The notes below the pieces were generated by a model. The model saw nothing but the letters and a program-made list of their open reading frames with translations. It was not told the origin of the DNA and made no database searches. 64,000 nucleotides of DNA from positions 43,306 to 107,305 of the forward strand of contig JAGZOP010000004.1 in assembly GCA_018383195.1 (NCBI GenBank), written 5' to 3'. Origin of the DNA: Clostridiaceae bacterium (GTDB lineage Bacteria; Bacillota; Clostridia; Oscillospirales; Butyricicoccaceae). The translations under genes and the position numbers were made by a program. Shown here in pieces: positions 41,961-51,416 of the stretch (the first letter of the stretch is position 1; the number at the start of each line of letters is the position of its first letter).

Positions 41961-43289
41961 ATGTCGAAACCTACCGTTGCGATTGTCGGACGTCCGAATG
42001 TCGGCAAATCGCAGCTCTTTAACCGACTGGCGGGGAAACGCCTGTCGATTGTCGAAGACACGCCGGGCGTGACCCGCGACCGTCTGTATGCCGACTGCGA
42101 TTGGCGCGGCCGGACTTTTTCGGTGATTGACACCGGCGGCATTGAGCCGAAAAACGATAACGAGATTTTGAAATTCATGCGCTATCAGGCAGAGGCAGCC
42201 ATCCATCATGCGGATGTGATTATCTTTATCACCGACCTGAAAACGGGTGTGACAGCATCCGATGAAGAGGTTGCTTCTATGCTTCAGCGTTCGGGCAAAC
42301 CGATTGTTTTGGCGGTCAACAAGTGTGACAAACCGGGTGCGCCGGACCCGAATATTTTTGAGTTTTATAACCTTGGGCTTGGCGACCCATATGGCATTTC
42401 CGCGCTGCACGGCTACGGCACCGGCGATTTGCTGGATGCGGTATACGAGTACTTTCCGCCTGAGGAAGAAGGCGAGGGCGAGGATGACCGGATCCGTGTA
42501 GCGCTGATTGGCAAGCCGAACGTGGGCAAGTCCAGCCTGCTGAACCGGGTACTGGGCGAGGAGCGCGTCATCGTATCCAATGTAGCGGGAACAACGCGCG
42601 ACAGCGTGGATGCTGATGTAGAAAATCAGTATGGAAAATTCACCTTCATCGATACAGCGGGAATCCGCAAGAAGTCCAAGGTCGAAGAAAAAATCGAGAA
42701 ATTCTCGGTGATGCGTTCGCTGATGGCGGTTGAGCGCGCAGATGTCTGCGTGATTATGATCGACGCGACCGAAGGCGTAACCGAGCAGGATACCAAGGTC
42801 GCAGGGGAAGCGCACAATGCAGGCAAGGCATGCATCATTGTCGTGAACAAATGGGATCTCGTTGAAAAAGACGGCAGCACCATGAAAGAATACACCCTGC
42901 GTGTGCGTGAAGGATTGGCGTACATGCCGTATGCGCCGGTGCTGTTTATCTCGGCGCTTACCGGACAGCGCGTGGATAAGCTGTACGACATGATTGCGCA
43001 TGTCTATGAGCAAAACCATAAGCGCATCCCGACCGGACAGCTGAACTCCATTTTGGCGGAAGCGACCGCGCGCGTGCAGCCGCCCACGGATAAGGGGCGC
43101 CGCCTGAAGATTTACTATGTAACGCAGGCAGGCGTGACCCCGCCGACGTTTATCTTTTTCTGTAACGATGCACGTCTGTTCCATTTCTCTTATCAGCGTT
43201 ATCTGGAAAATCAGATCCGCGAAGTATTTGATATGACCGGTACGCCGGTGCGCATTATTGTGCGTCAGCGCGGCGATAAAGAGGACTGA
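41961..43289 (+). CDS. der: Ribosome assembly GTPase Der (EngA)
   Basis: A 442-residue protein with two tandem GTPase domains and a C-terminal KH-like domain. Domain 1 motifs: GRPNVGKSQLFNRL, DTPGVTRDR, DTGG, NKCD. Domain 2 motifs: GKPNVGKSSLLNRV, DTAGIRKKSK, NKWD. Gln follows GKS in the first P-loop where Thr or Met is more usual. It is essential for 50S assembly. CAGGGAGGG precedes the ATG. Confidence 0.97.
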   Translation: MSKPTVAIVGRPNVGKSQLFNRLAGKRLSIVEDTPGVTRDRLYADCDWRGRTFSVIDTGGIEPKNDNEILKFMRYQAEAAIHHADVIIFITDLKTGVTASDEEVASMLQRSGKPIVLAVNKCDKPGAPDPNIFEFYNLGLGDPYGISALHGYGTGDLLDAVYEYFPPEEEGEGEDDRIRVALIGKPNVGKSSLLNRVLGEERVIVSNVAGTTRDSVDADVENQYGKFTFIDTAGIRKKSKVEEKIEKFSVMRSLMAVERADVCVIMIDATEGVTEQDTKVAGEAHNAGKACIIVVNKWDLVEKDGSTMKEYTLRVREGLAYMPYAPVLFISALTGQRVDKLYDMIAHVYEQNHKRIPTGQLNSILAEATARVQPPTDKGRRLKIYYVTQAGVTPPTFIFFCNDARLFHFSYQRYLENQIREVFDMTGTPVRIIVRQRGDKED

Positions 43290-43309
43290 CGGCAGAGAGG
43301 GGGACAGCT

Positions 43310-43939
43310 ATGGGGATATCTCAATTTTTCATCATTGCGGCAAGCGCATATCTGCTCGGTTCGCTGAGCTTTGCAATTATCATCTGTAAGCTGACGCTGG
43401 GAAAGGATATCCGTGCCTATGGAAGCGGCAATGCGGGACTGACCAATGCGTATCGCACGATGGGTGCGGGCAAGACGCTTCTGGTGCTGTTCGGCGATAT
43501 CGCAAAGGCGGCTGCGGCGCTTGCGATTGGCGGAATGCTTGCAGGGATGATGGGCAAGCTTGTGGCCGGAATTTTTGTAATTCTCGGGCATGTATTTCCG
43601 GTGTATTTTGGATTTCGAGGCGGAAAAGGCGTGCTCGTCGGTGCGACGATGCTTGTATTTCTCGATTGGCGCATCTTTCTGGTGGCACTTGTGCTGTTTG
43701 TGATTGCGGTGGCGATCACCAAATGGGTGTCGCTTGGGTCGATTTTGGGTGCAATCAGTTTTCCGGTCACGATGCAGATTTTTTATGGAGACGTGCGGCT
43801 GACGGTGGTTGCGGCATTGATGGCAGCGGCTGTTGTGTTCATGCATCGGTCCAATGTGAAGCGGATTCTTTCCGGTACGGAAAACAAATTCTCTTTCCAT
43901 GCGAAACCGCAGATTACCAAGGATACCGACAAGAAATGA
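43310..43939 (+). CDS. plsY: Acyl-phosphate:glycerol-3-phosphate acyltransferase PlsY
   Basis: A 209-residue integral membrane enzyme with about five helices that makes lysophosphatidic acid, the first step of phospholipid synthesis. Conserved loops: GSGNAGLTNAYRTMG, FPVYFGFRGGKGV and a C-terminal VFMHRSNVKRILSGTENKF. AGAGGGGGACAGCT precedes the ATG. It is 20 bases after der and 11 before gpsA, which makes its substrate. Confidence 0.95.
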   Translation: MGISQFFIIAASAYLLGSLSFAIIICKLTLGKDIRAYGSGNAGLTNAYRTMGAGKTLLVLFGDIAKAAAALAIGGMLAGMMGKLVAGIFVILGHVFPVYFGFRGGKGVLVGATMLVFLDWRIFLVALVLFVIAVAITKWVSLGSILGAISFPVTMQIFYGDVRLTVVAALMAAAVVFMHRSNVKRILSGTENKFSFHAKPQITKDTDKK

Positions 43940-43950
43940 GGGTATAAGTC

Positions 43951-44964
43951 ATGAAAATCTTTGTTCTCGGAAGCGGCGGCTGGGGCTCTGCCCTGGCAAT
44001 TCTGCTGCATAACAACGGTCACCATGTGACCATGTGGACCTTCTTTCAGGAGGAATGTGAGCGCCTGAAAAAGGAGCGCGCAAATGAAAAGCTGCTGCCC
44101 GGCGTGAGAATTCCGGACGGGATCGAGATCACAAATGAGATGACACCCGCAGCGGATGCCGATCTGGTGGTCATGGCGGTGCCGAGTTTTGCGGTTGCCT
44201 CCACAGCGGAGAATCTTGCAGCAGTTCTGCCTGAGGGGATTCCGGTGATCAACGTAGGCAAGGGTCTGGATGCCAAGCATGGATACTGCCGGTTTTCTGA
44301 AACCATCCGCCGTGCAATCGGCGGGAAAAATCCGATTGTGGCGCTGACGGGTCCGACGCATGCTGAGGAGGTCGCGCGCGGCATTCCGACTGCGATTGTT
44401 GCCGCTTCGACCAGCCGTCAGGCGGCAGAACTGACGCAGGATGTGTTTATGAACGATGTGTTCCGTGTGTACACCTCGCCGGACATCATCGGCGCAGAAC
44501 TGGGCGGCGCATTTAAGAACATCATCGCGCTGGGTGCAGGTATTTCTGACGGACTTGGTCTTGGGGATAACTCTAAGGCGGCATTTATGACCCGCGGACT
44601 GACGGAGATTGCGCGTCTGGGCGTAACCCTCGGCGCTAGACAGGATACTTTTGCAGGCCTGTCCGGAGTAGGTGACCTGATTGTTACCTGCTGTTCCATG
44701 CATTCCCGCAATCGCCGCGCAGGAATCCTGATCGGCAAGGGCAAGACTGCAAAAGAGGCGATGGATGAGGTCGGCGCAGTGGTCGAGGGGTACTATGCGA
44801 CCGAAGCCGGGTACATGCTTGCACAGAAAATGGGCGTTTCCATGCCGATTGTAGAAGCGATGTACCATGTGCTGTATGAGGGCGGAAGCGCACAGGAGGC
44901 AATCGGCATGCTGATGAGCCGCGCAAAAACCCATGAAAGTGAAGAAGTTTGGCTGTCCAACTGA
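43951..44964 (+). CDS. gpsA: Glycerol-3-phosphate dehydrogenase [NAD(P)+]
   Basis: A 337-residue cytoplasmic enzyme that reduces dihydroxyacetone phosphate to sn-glycerol-3-phosphate for PlsY. NAD motif FVLGSGGWGSALAILL; catalytic Lys in GGAFKNIIALGAGI; C-terminal box GLSGVGDLIVTCCS. TGAGGGTATAAGTC precedes the ATG. The plsY-gpsA pairing gives a clear phospholipid context. A terminator follows. Confidence 0.97.
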   Translation: MKIFVLGSGGWGSALAILLHNNGHHVTMWTFFQEECERLKKERANEKLLPGVRIPDGIEITNEMTPAADADLVVMAVPSFAVASTAENLAAVLPEGIPVINVGKGLDAKHGYCRFSETIRRAIGGKNPIVALTGPTHAEEVARGIPTAIVAASTSRQAAELTQDVFMNDVFRVYTSPDIIGAELGGAFKNIIALGAGISDGLGLGDNSKAAFMTRGLTEIARLGVTLGARQDTFAGLSGVGDLIVTCCSMHSRNRRAGILIGKGKTAKEAMDEVGAVVEGYYATEAGYMLAQKMGVSMPIVEAMYHVLYEGGSAQEAIGMLMSRAKTHESEEVWLSN

Positions 44965-44968
44965 GAAG

Positions 44969-45011
44969 AAAGGAGATGCTCGGAATGAGCGTCTCCTTTT
45001 TACTGTTTTTC
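44969..45011 (+). terminator. Terminator after gpsA
   Basis: AAAGGAGATGCTC / GAGCGTCTCCTTT stem (one G-U pair) with loop GGAAT, followed by TTACTGTTTTT. Confidence 0.8.
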
Positions 45012-45051
45012 GTTCGGAAAATTTTACGAGCCGCTTAAAAAAAACAGGGTT

Positions 45052-45072
45052 TCATGATATACTATATCATGA
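45052..45072. promoter_or_regulatory. Perfect palindrome over the murB -10
   Basis: TCATGATAT-ACT-ATATCATGA has 9-bp arms and contains TATACT (45058-45063); a weak -35 (TTAAAA, 45035-45040) lies 17 bases upstream. Probably a repressor operator overlapping the murB-rapZ-whiA promoter. Confidence 0.5.
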
Positions 45073-45102
45073 GTAAGAATTGATTTATGGAGGTATCGTA
45101 AA

Positions 45103-46011
45103 ATGGGATATCGTTTATTTTTAGAGAAAACACAGGCGTTTAAGAAAGAGCTTGGACTTGTGGAACATGAGCCGATGTACCGGCATACAACCTTTCAAAT
45201 CGGCGGTCCTGCTGAGGTTTTTGTGCAGCCGCGCAATCTGGGGGCGTTTATGACCGCACTTCAGGCCGCGCGGGAGAGCGGTCTGCCGCTTACCGTAATC
45301 GGGCGCGGTTCCAACCTGCTTGTGTGCGACGAAGGCGTACCGGGCGTGGTGCTGTGTACCTGCGGGATGAATGGCGTGCGGGTGGAGGGACGTCGCGTGA
45401 TTGCGGAAGCAGGCGCGACCATGGCGCAGCTTGCACAGGCGGCGCTGCATGCAGGTTTGACCGGCGCGGAGTTCGCTGCCGGAATCCCGGGGACGGTCGG
45501 CGGCGGCGTTTTCATGAATGCCGGTGCATATGACGGAGAGATGTCCGGCATTGTAACCCGTTCGGTTTATATGGATGAAAATGGCGGAAGTTGCGCCCTG
45601 TCCGGAGCAGAGCAGGCGTTCGGCTACCGCACGAGCATTTACAAGCAGCACCCAGAATGGGTGATTATTGAGGCAGAGTGTTTGCTGAAACCGGGTGACC
45701 CCGCGGAAATTCGGGCAAAGATGGACGATTTTGCGCGCCGCCGCAGAGAAAAGCAGCCGCTCAACTTCCCGAGCGCAGGCAGTACATTCAAGCGCCCGGA
45801 GGGATACTTTGCAGGCCGTCTGATCGAAGGTGCAGGGTTGAAAGGCGCTTCGGTTGGCGGGGCGCAGGTGTCTGAAAAGCATGCAGGATTTGTCATCAAT
45901 CATGGCGGCGCAACTTGTGCAGATGTAACCGCACTCATTGAGCACATTCAAAAGACGGTATTTGACCGCTTTGGAGTGCATTTGGAGTGTGAAGTGCGGA
46001 CGATTGGCTGA
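45103..46011 (+). CDS. murB: UDP-N-acetylenolpyruvoylglucosamine reductase MurB
   Basis: A 302-residue FAD enzyme that completes UDP-MurNAc synthesis for peptidoglycan. FAD-binding segments: TTFQIGGPAEVFV, IGRGSNLLVCD, GIPGTVGGGVFMNAGAY; the catalytic Ser lies in FPSAGSTFKRP and the C-terminal Glu region in HLECEVRTIG. Length fits type II MurB. TGGAGG precedes the ATG. It is 16 bases before rapZ, in the usual murB-rapZ-whiA order. Confidence 0.97.
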   Translation: MGYRLFLEKTQAFKKELGLVEHEPMYRHTTFQIGGPAEVFVQPRNLGAFMTALQAARESGLPLTVIGRGSNLLVCDEGVPGVVLCTCGMNGVRVEGRRVIAEAGATMAQLAQAALHAGLTGAEFAAGIPGTVGGGVFMNAGAYDGEMSGIVTRSVYMDENGGSCALSGAEQAFGYRTSIYKQHPEWVIIEAECLLKPGDPAEIRAKMDDFARRRREKQPLNFPSAGSTFKRPEGYFAGRLIEGAGLKGASVGGAQVSEKHAGFVINHGGATCADVTALIEHIQKTVFDRFGVHLECEVRTIG

Positions 46012-46027
46012 GTATGGAGGGGAAACC

Positions 46028-46888
46028 ATGCATTTTTTAATTGTAACAGGCATGTCCGGTGCGGGAAAAAGCCGTACCGTGGCAACACTCGAAGATTTGG
46101 GATACTATTGCGTGGATAATCTGCCGCTTGCGCTGATTCCGCAGTTTGCAGAGGTTTGCTTCGCGGCAACCGAGCGGTATGACAGGGTCGCGCTTGTCAC
46201 CGACGTGCGCGCCGGCGGGGATTTTCAGCAGCTTTTTGATTCGCTTGACAGCATCCAGACCATGGGCTGTGCGTACAGCATTCTATTTTTGGATACAGAT
46301 ACCGACACGCTGATTCATCGTTACAAGGAAACCCGGCGTAAGCACCCGCTCATGAAGCGAGGCGTCAGCATGCCGGAAGCGATTGAGCAGGAGCGCAGGA
46401 TGTTGGCTGCGGTGCGGGAGCGCGCGGATTATGTGGTCGATACCACAAAGCTGTCTGTTGCAGCGCTGCGGGAGCGCCTCATCAAGATTTTTTCCAAAGC
46501 AGATGCAGGCGAATTGATGGAAATTATCGTGCAGTCGTTTGGGTTCAAGTACGGCATCCCAACCGAGGCAGATCTGGTATTTGATGTGCGATTTTTGCCC
46601 AACCCGTATTACGAAATCAGTCTGCGCGAGCATAATGGCACAGAACAGTGTGTGCGTGATTATGTATTCCAAGATGGCGTAGCAGATCAGCTCATGGAGC
46701 ATTTGGACAGTTTGGTCGAATTCCTTCTGCCGCGGTATGCGGCAGAGGGAAAGGCATCTTTGGTTATCGGGATTGGCTGCACAGGCGGCAAGCACCGTTC
46801 GGTTGCAATCGCGGAAACGCTCGCGGAGCATATCAACCGGCACGGCGGCAATGCCACGGCAGTGCACCGTGATTATCAGCGCGGCTAA
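46028..46888 (+). CDS. rapZ: RNase adapter RapZ (YvcJ)
   Basis: A 286-residue P-loop protein. Walker A is TGMSGAGKSRTV near the N-terminus, and the C-terminal half has the conserved GCTGGKHRSVAIAETLAEH. In enterobacteria it controls glucosamine-6-phosphate synthesis; in Firmicutes the homologue binds nucleotides and UDP-GlcNAc. TGGAGGGGAAACC sets the ATG at 46028 within a longer open frame. It sits between murB and whiA. Confidence 0.95.
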   Translation: MHFLIVTGMSGAGKSRTVATLEDLGYYCVDNLPLALIPQFAEVCFAATERYDRVALVTDVRAGGDFQQLFDSLDSIQTMGCAYSILFLDTDTDTLIHRYKETRRKHPLMKRGVSMPEAIEQERRMLAAVRERADYVVDTTKLSVAALRERLIKIFSKADAGELMEIIVQSFGFKYGIPTEADLVFDVRFLPNPYYEISLREHNGTEQCVRDYVFQDGVADQLMEHLDSLVEFLLPRYAAEGKASLVIGIGCTGGKHRSVAIAETLAEHINRHGGNATAVHRDYQRG

Positions 46889-46900
46889 GAGGGACAGCCT

Positions 46901-47809
46901 ATGTCTTTTTCAGAAAAAACGAAAACTGAATTGTGCCGTGTGCCGCTTGGCAGGAGCTGCTGCCAACGCGCAGAGATTTATGGTGTTTTGCTGTATGCTT
47001 CAGTGTTTACCCATCGGGAAATCCGGATTGTTACCGAATCGCAGGCGTTTGCACGCCGTGCGGCGCTGCTGATTGAAAAGGTGTTTGGGGTGAAAGCTGA
47101 GCTGGTGGTCAGCGGTCGCCGCAGGGTGCTGCATATTACAGAGGAACGTGCGCTTCGCACCATTATGAACGAGTTGGGATATGATTTCAAAAGCTATATT
47201 ACCTATCATCTCAATCGAAACATGGTCGAGGACGAATGCTGTGCGGCAGCATTTCTGCGCGGTATTTTTCTGATGAGCGGCTCGGTGGCAGGACCGGATA
47301 AAAAAAGCCATCTGGAAATTAAATGCAGTCATCAGACATTGTGCCGTGAAGTGATGAGCCTGATGCTAGACCACGGAGCTTCTCCGAAAATGACCGAGCG
47401 CCGCACGGCTTACCTGATTTATCTCAAGGATACCGCAGGAATTGAGGATTTGCTGACGCGAATTGGCGCATCCCGCGCCGCGATGGCAATTATGGAAGGA
47501 AAAATAGAGAAGAACCTGCGCAATAACATCAACCGGCAGGTCAACTGCGAAACGGCAAATCTGATGAAAACAACCGATGTGTCTGCCCGGCAGATTGCAG
47601 CGATTGAACGTGCGCTGGGTGTAGGCGGGATTGAAATCTATCCGGAAAATCTGCGGGAGACGGTTGATTTGCGCGTGGCAAATCCTGCCGCAAGCCTTTC
47701 TGAGCTTGCGGCGATGTTTGACCCGCCGATTTCCAAACCGGGACTGAGTCACCGGCTGCGGCGTATCATGCAAATTTCACAGACCCTGCTTGAACGGGAA
47801 GGAGGATAA
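46901..47809 (+). CDS. whiA: DNA-binding protein WhiA
   Basis: A 302-residue protein with an N-terminal LAGLIDADG-homing-endonuclease-like fold lacking nuclease activity in the family (CCAAAFLRGIFLMSGSVAGPDK), and a C-terminal HTH (LSELAAMFDPPISKPGLSHRLRR). It influences division and chromosome segregation in Firmicutes. AGAGGGACAGCCT precedes the ATG. Its stop abuts the dnaE start with no gap, and the ribosome binding site for dnaE lies in its last codons. Confidence 0.95.
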   Translation: MSFSEKTKTELCRVPLGRSCCQRAEIYGVLLYASVFTHREIRIVTESQAFARRAALLIEKVFGVKAELVVSGRRRVLHITEERALRTIMNELGYDFKSYITYHLNRNMVEDECCAAAFLRGIFLMSGSVAGPDKKSHLEIKCSHQTLCREVMSLMLDHGASPKMTERRTAYLIYLKDTAGIEDLLTRIGASRAAMAIMEGKIEKNLRNNINRQVNCETANLMKTTDVSARQIAAIERALGVGGIEIYPENLRETVDLRVANPAASLSELAAMFDPPISKPGLSHRLRRIMQISQTLLEREGG

Positions 47810-50800
47810 ATGGAACGCTTTGCGCATTTGCACGTACATAGTGAATACAGCTTGCTCGATGGCGCGTGCCGCATCGAGGAACTGATGGATCGCGTGGCGG
47901 CGCTCGGTCAGCCGGCGGTGGCGCTCACCGATCATGGTGTGATGTACGGTGCAATCGATTTTTACCGGGCGGCACGGGCGCGCGGCATTCATCCGGTCAT
48001 CGGATGCGAAGTGTACGTAGCACCGAAATCCCGATTTGATAAAAACTATGTGGGCGGCGAGTGGCATCGCCACTTGATTTTGCTCTGCGAAAATATGGAG
48101 GGCTACCGCAACCTGATTCATATGGTCAGCCTGTCGTTCGCTGAGGGGTTTTACATCAAGCCGCGCGTAGACCTAGAACTGCTCAAAAAGCACCATAAAG
48201 GACTGATCTGCCTGTCTGCCTGTCTGGCGGGTGAGATCCCAAATCGGCTGATGAACGGCGACTATGACGGTGCAAAGGAAACTGCACTTTTGTATCGCGA
48301 TATCTTCGGGGAGGGGAACTACTTCCTGGAAATTCAGGATCATGGAATTGAGGAGCAGAAAAACGTCAACCGCGCGATTTATCATCTGTCTGAGGAAACC
48401 GGCATTCCGCTTGTCGCGACCAACGACGCGCACTATCTGACCCGCGAAGATGCCAAAATTCAGGATGTACTCATGGCGATTCAAATGGGAAAAACAGTGG
48501 ATGACCCAACGCGCATGAAGTTTGAAGCCGATGAGTTTTACATCAAAAGCCGCGACGAAATGGCGGCGCTGTTTCCAAACCATCCGGAGGCAATCGAGAA
48601 TACGGTGAAAATCGCCGAGCGTTGCCAAGTGGAGTTTGAGTTCGGAAAATATCACCTGCCTGAATTCGATGTGCCGGAAGGATATACGGCGCGGGAATAC
48701 CTGCAAAAGCTTTGCGAGGAAGGCTTTGCTGTGCGCTATCCGGACGACGACGGCACTGTGCGGCAGCGCTTGCAATACGAACTGGATATGATCGACAAGA
48801 TGGGCTTTGTCGATTACTTCCTGATTGTTTCGGACTTTATCGGCTACGCGAAGAAAAACGGGATTCCGGTCGGACCGGGACGCGGCTCTGCGGCAGGCTC
48901 TATTGTTTCATATTGCCTTGCGATTACCGATTTGGACCCGATTCAGTATTCCCTCTATTTTGAGCGTTTTTTGAACCCGGAGCGTGTCTCCATGCCGGAT
49001 ATTGACGTGGATTTCTGCTATGTGCGCCGTCCAGAAGTGATTGATTACGTCACGCGGAAATATGGAAAGGACCGCGTGGCTCAGATCGTTACCTTTGGCA
49101 CCATGGCGGCGCGCGGCGCCATCCGAGACGTGGGACGTGCGCTCAGTATTCCCTATAATGAGGTGGATGCGGTTGCAAAGCAGGTGCCGAACGAACTGCA
49201 TATCACGATTGACAAGGCGCTCAAGGTCAATGCGGACCTGCGGAAAATGTACGAGGACAATCCAACGGTCAAAAACCTGATTGATACGGCGCGCAAACTC
49301 GAGGGTATGCCGCGTCATGCGTCCACACATGCGGCGGGCGTGGTGATTACCAAAGACCCGGTGGATACCTATGTGCCGCTCGCGCGCAACGATGAGCAGA
49401 TGGTTACCCAGTACACCATGGTGACCTTGGAAGAATTGGGACTGCTCAAGATGGACTTTCTCGGTCTGCGCAACCTGACGGTAATTGCGGATGCGGAAAA
49501 GCTGATTCACCGCCATACACCGGATTTTTCGATTGAAAAAGCGCCGGTAAATGACCCTGCTACCTATGCGATGCTTGCGCAGGGCAAGACGATGGGCGTG
49601 TTCCAGATGGAATCTGCGGGCATGACCAATGTGGCAATGCAGCTCAGACCGCATTCGATTGAAGATATCACTGCGTTGGTAGCGCTGTATCGCCCGGGTC
49701 CGATGCAGTCCATCCCGCGTTATATTGAGTGCAAGCACCATCCGGAAAAGGTGACCTATAAGCATCCGCTGCTTGAACCGATTCTGTCGGTTACTTATGG
49801 ATGCATGGTTTATCAGGAGCAGGTCATGCAGGTGTTCCAGAGCTTGGCGGGATATTCGCTCGGCAAGGCGGATATGGTGCGCCGTGCGATGAGCAAAAAG
49901 AAGTTCAAAGAACTGGAAAAGGAACGCGTGAACTTCATCCGGGGCAATGAGGAACTTGGCATCGACGGCGCGGTCAAGCGCGGCGTGCCGGAAGCGGTTG
50001 CTGCGTCGATTTTTGACGAGATCCTGGATTTTGCGAATTATGCGTTTAATAAGGCACATGCGGTGTGCTATGCGGTCGTTGCATTCCGCACAGCGTACCT
50101 TAAATGCCACTATCCGTGTGAATACATGGCAGCATTGCTGACAAGTGTGCTCGATTCCTCCGGCAAGATTTCTGAATATATTGCAGCTTGCCGCGACATG
50201 GGAATTCAGGTACTGCCGCCGGATATCAACGAATCCGAGGACGGGTTTTCGGTTTCGGGGAAAAATATCCGGTTTGGTCTGGCTGCGATTAAAAACGTCG
50301 GACGCAGCTTCATGAAGCAGCTTGTTGCAGAGCGGGAGCAGGGCGGTCCGTTTGCATCGCTTTCTGATTTTTGTGAGCGGATGTATGATCGCGAACTGAA
50401 CAAGCGTGCGCTCGAAAGCCTGATTAAGGCGGGCGCGTTTGACGCTACCGGCGCACGCCGCAGCCAGCTTTTGGCGGTTTATGAGCGGGTAGCCGATGGC
50501 GTGGCGCAGAGCCGCCGCAAAAATCTGGAGGGTCAGCTTGACCTGTTTGGCATGGGCGGCGCAGAACAGCAAAGCAATCAGGTGACGCTGCCGAATATCC
50601 CGGAACTGGCGAAGAGTGAACGCCTATCTATGGAAAAAGAAACCACTGGGCTGTATCTGTCCGGTCACCCGATGGATGAACACCGCGCGCTCGCAAGACG
50701 GGCACGTGCGGCGGAGATTAGGCGCATTGTGGACGACCTGAGCGGCGAGACGGAGCAGCCTGAATTCCATGACGGTATGACTGTCCGGCTCGCCTGCGTA

Positions 50801-51325
50801 ATCACGGGCGTACGTCTGAAATCGACAAAAAGCGGCTCTATGATGGCGTATGTAACAGTGGAAGATATTTCGGGAGCGATTGAGCTTGTTGTGTTCCCCA
50901 AAACCTTGCAGCAGTCAGGTTCTTATATCCGGGAAGACCAAGCAGTGCTTTTGCAGGGGCGCATTGACGCGCGTGAGGATGAAGCACCGAAAATTGTGGT
51001 CAGCGCAGCCTATCCGCTGACAGAAGAGCAGATTACAGCGCTGGAAAACAATGGGCGACAGTCCCGGCCGGTGTTTGACAGCCGTGAGGCAGCTGCAAAA
51101 TCGGACGAACGGCTTTATGTCAAAGTGCCGAGTATGCAGTGCGAGGCATGCGAGCGGGTCAAGAAGGAACTGCTTGCCGCGCGCGGTACCATGCCAGTTG
51201 TGTTCTATGCAGTTGATACCGGAAAAAAACTGTTGGCGCCGCGCGGTCTGTGGGTACAGAAGAATTTGCAGGTTGTGGACAAGTTACGGTTTATTCTTGG
51301 CGAGAAGAATGTTATAATAAAATAA
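47810..51325 (+). CDS. dnaE: DNA polymerase III alpha subunit DnaE
   Basis: A 1171-residue replicative or lagging-strand polymerase. The N-terminal PHP domain begins FAHLHVHSEYSLLDGA; the Pol III core has PVGPGRGSAAGS and the metal-binding PDIDVDFC. Tandem HhH follows, then an OB-fold (VRLACVITGVRLKSTKSGSM) near residue 1000. It lacks the exonuclease insertion of PolC, so it is DnaE type; PolC is presumably elsewhere. GAAGGAGGATAA, which includes the whiA stop, precedes the ATG. Confidence 0.97.
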   Translation: MERFAHLHVHSEYSLLDGACRIEELMDRVAALGQPAVALTDHGVMYGAIDFYRAARARGIHPVIGCEVYVAPKSRFDKNYVGGEWHRHLILLCENMEGYRNLIHMVSLSFAEGFYIKPRVDLELLKKHHKGLICLSACLAGEIPNRLMNGDYDGAKETALLYRDIFGEGNYFLEIQDHGIEEQKNVNRAIYHLSEETGIPLVATNDAHYLTREDAKIQDVLMAIQMGKTVDDPTRMKFEADEFYIKSRDEMAALFPNHPEAIENTVKIAERCQVEFEFGKYHLPEFDVPEGYTAREYLQKLCEEGFAVRYPDDDGTVRQRLQYELDMIDKMGFVDYFLIVSDFIGYAKKNGIPVGPGRGSAAGSIVSYCLAITDLDPIQYSLYFERFLNPERVSMPDIDVDFCYVRRPEVIDYVTRKYGKDRVAQIVTFGTMAARGAIRDVGRALSIPYNEVDAVAKQVPNELHITIDKALKVNADLRKMYEDNPTVKNLIDTARKLEGMPRHASTHAAGVVITKDPVDTYVPLARNDEQMVTQYTMVTLEELGLLKMDFLGLRNLTVIADAEKLIHRHTPDFSIEKAPVNDPATYAMLAQGKTMGVFQMESAGMTNVAMQLRPHSIEDITALVALYRPGPMQSIPRYIECKHHPEKVTYKHPLLEPILSVTYGCMVYQEQVMQVFQSLAGYSLGKADMVRRAMSKKKFKELEKERVNFIRGNEELGIDGAVKRGVPEAVAASIFDEILDFANYAFNKAHAVCYAVVAFRTAYLKCHYPCEYMAALLTSVLDSSGKISEYIAACRDMGIQVLPPDINESEDGFSVSGKNIRFGLAAIKNVGRSFMKQLVAEREQGGPFASLSDFCERMYDRELNKRALESLIKAGAFDATGARRSQLLAVYERVADGVAQSRRKNLEGQLDLFGMGGAEQQSNQVTLPNIPELAKSERLSMEKETTGLYLSGHPMDEHRALARRARAAEIRRIVDDLSGETEQPEFHDGMTVRLACVITGVRLKSTKSGSMMAYVTVEDISGAIELVVFPKTLQQSGSYIREDQAVLLQGRIDAREDEAPKIVVSAAYPLTEEQITALENNGRQSRPVFDSREAAAKSDERLYVKVPSMQCEACERVKKELLAARGTMPVVFYAVDTGKKLLAPRGLWVQKNLQVVDKLRFILGEKNVIIK

Positions 51326-51416
51326 GCTGAATAAAGCCTGCCCCATCTAGGCAATCGGTACCGTTTCTGACGGCATCCTTGCAGACCGGAGAGAAGGAAT
51401 TTGGAGGGACACAAGA

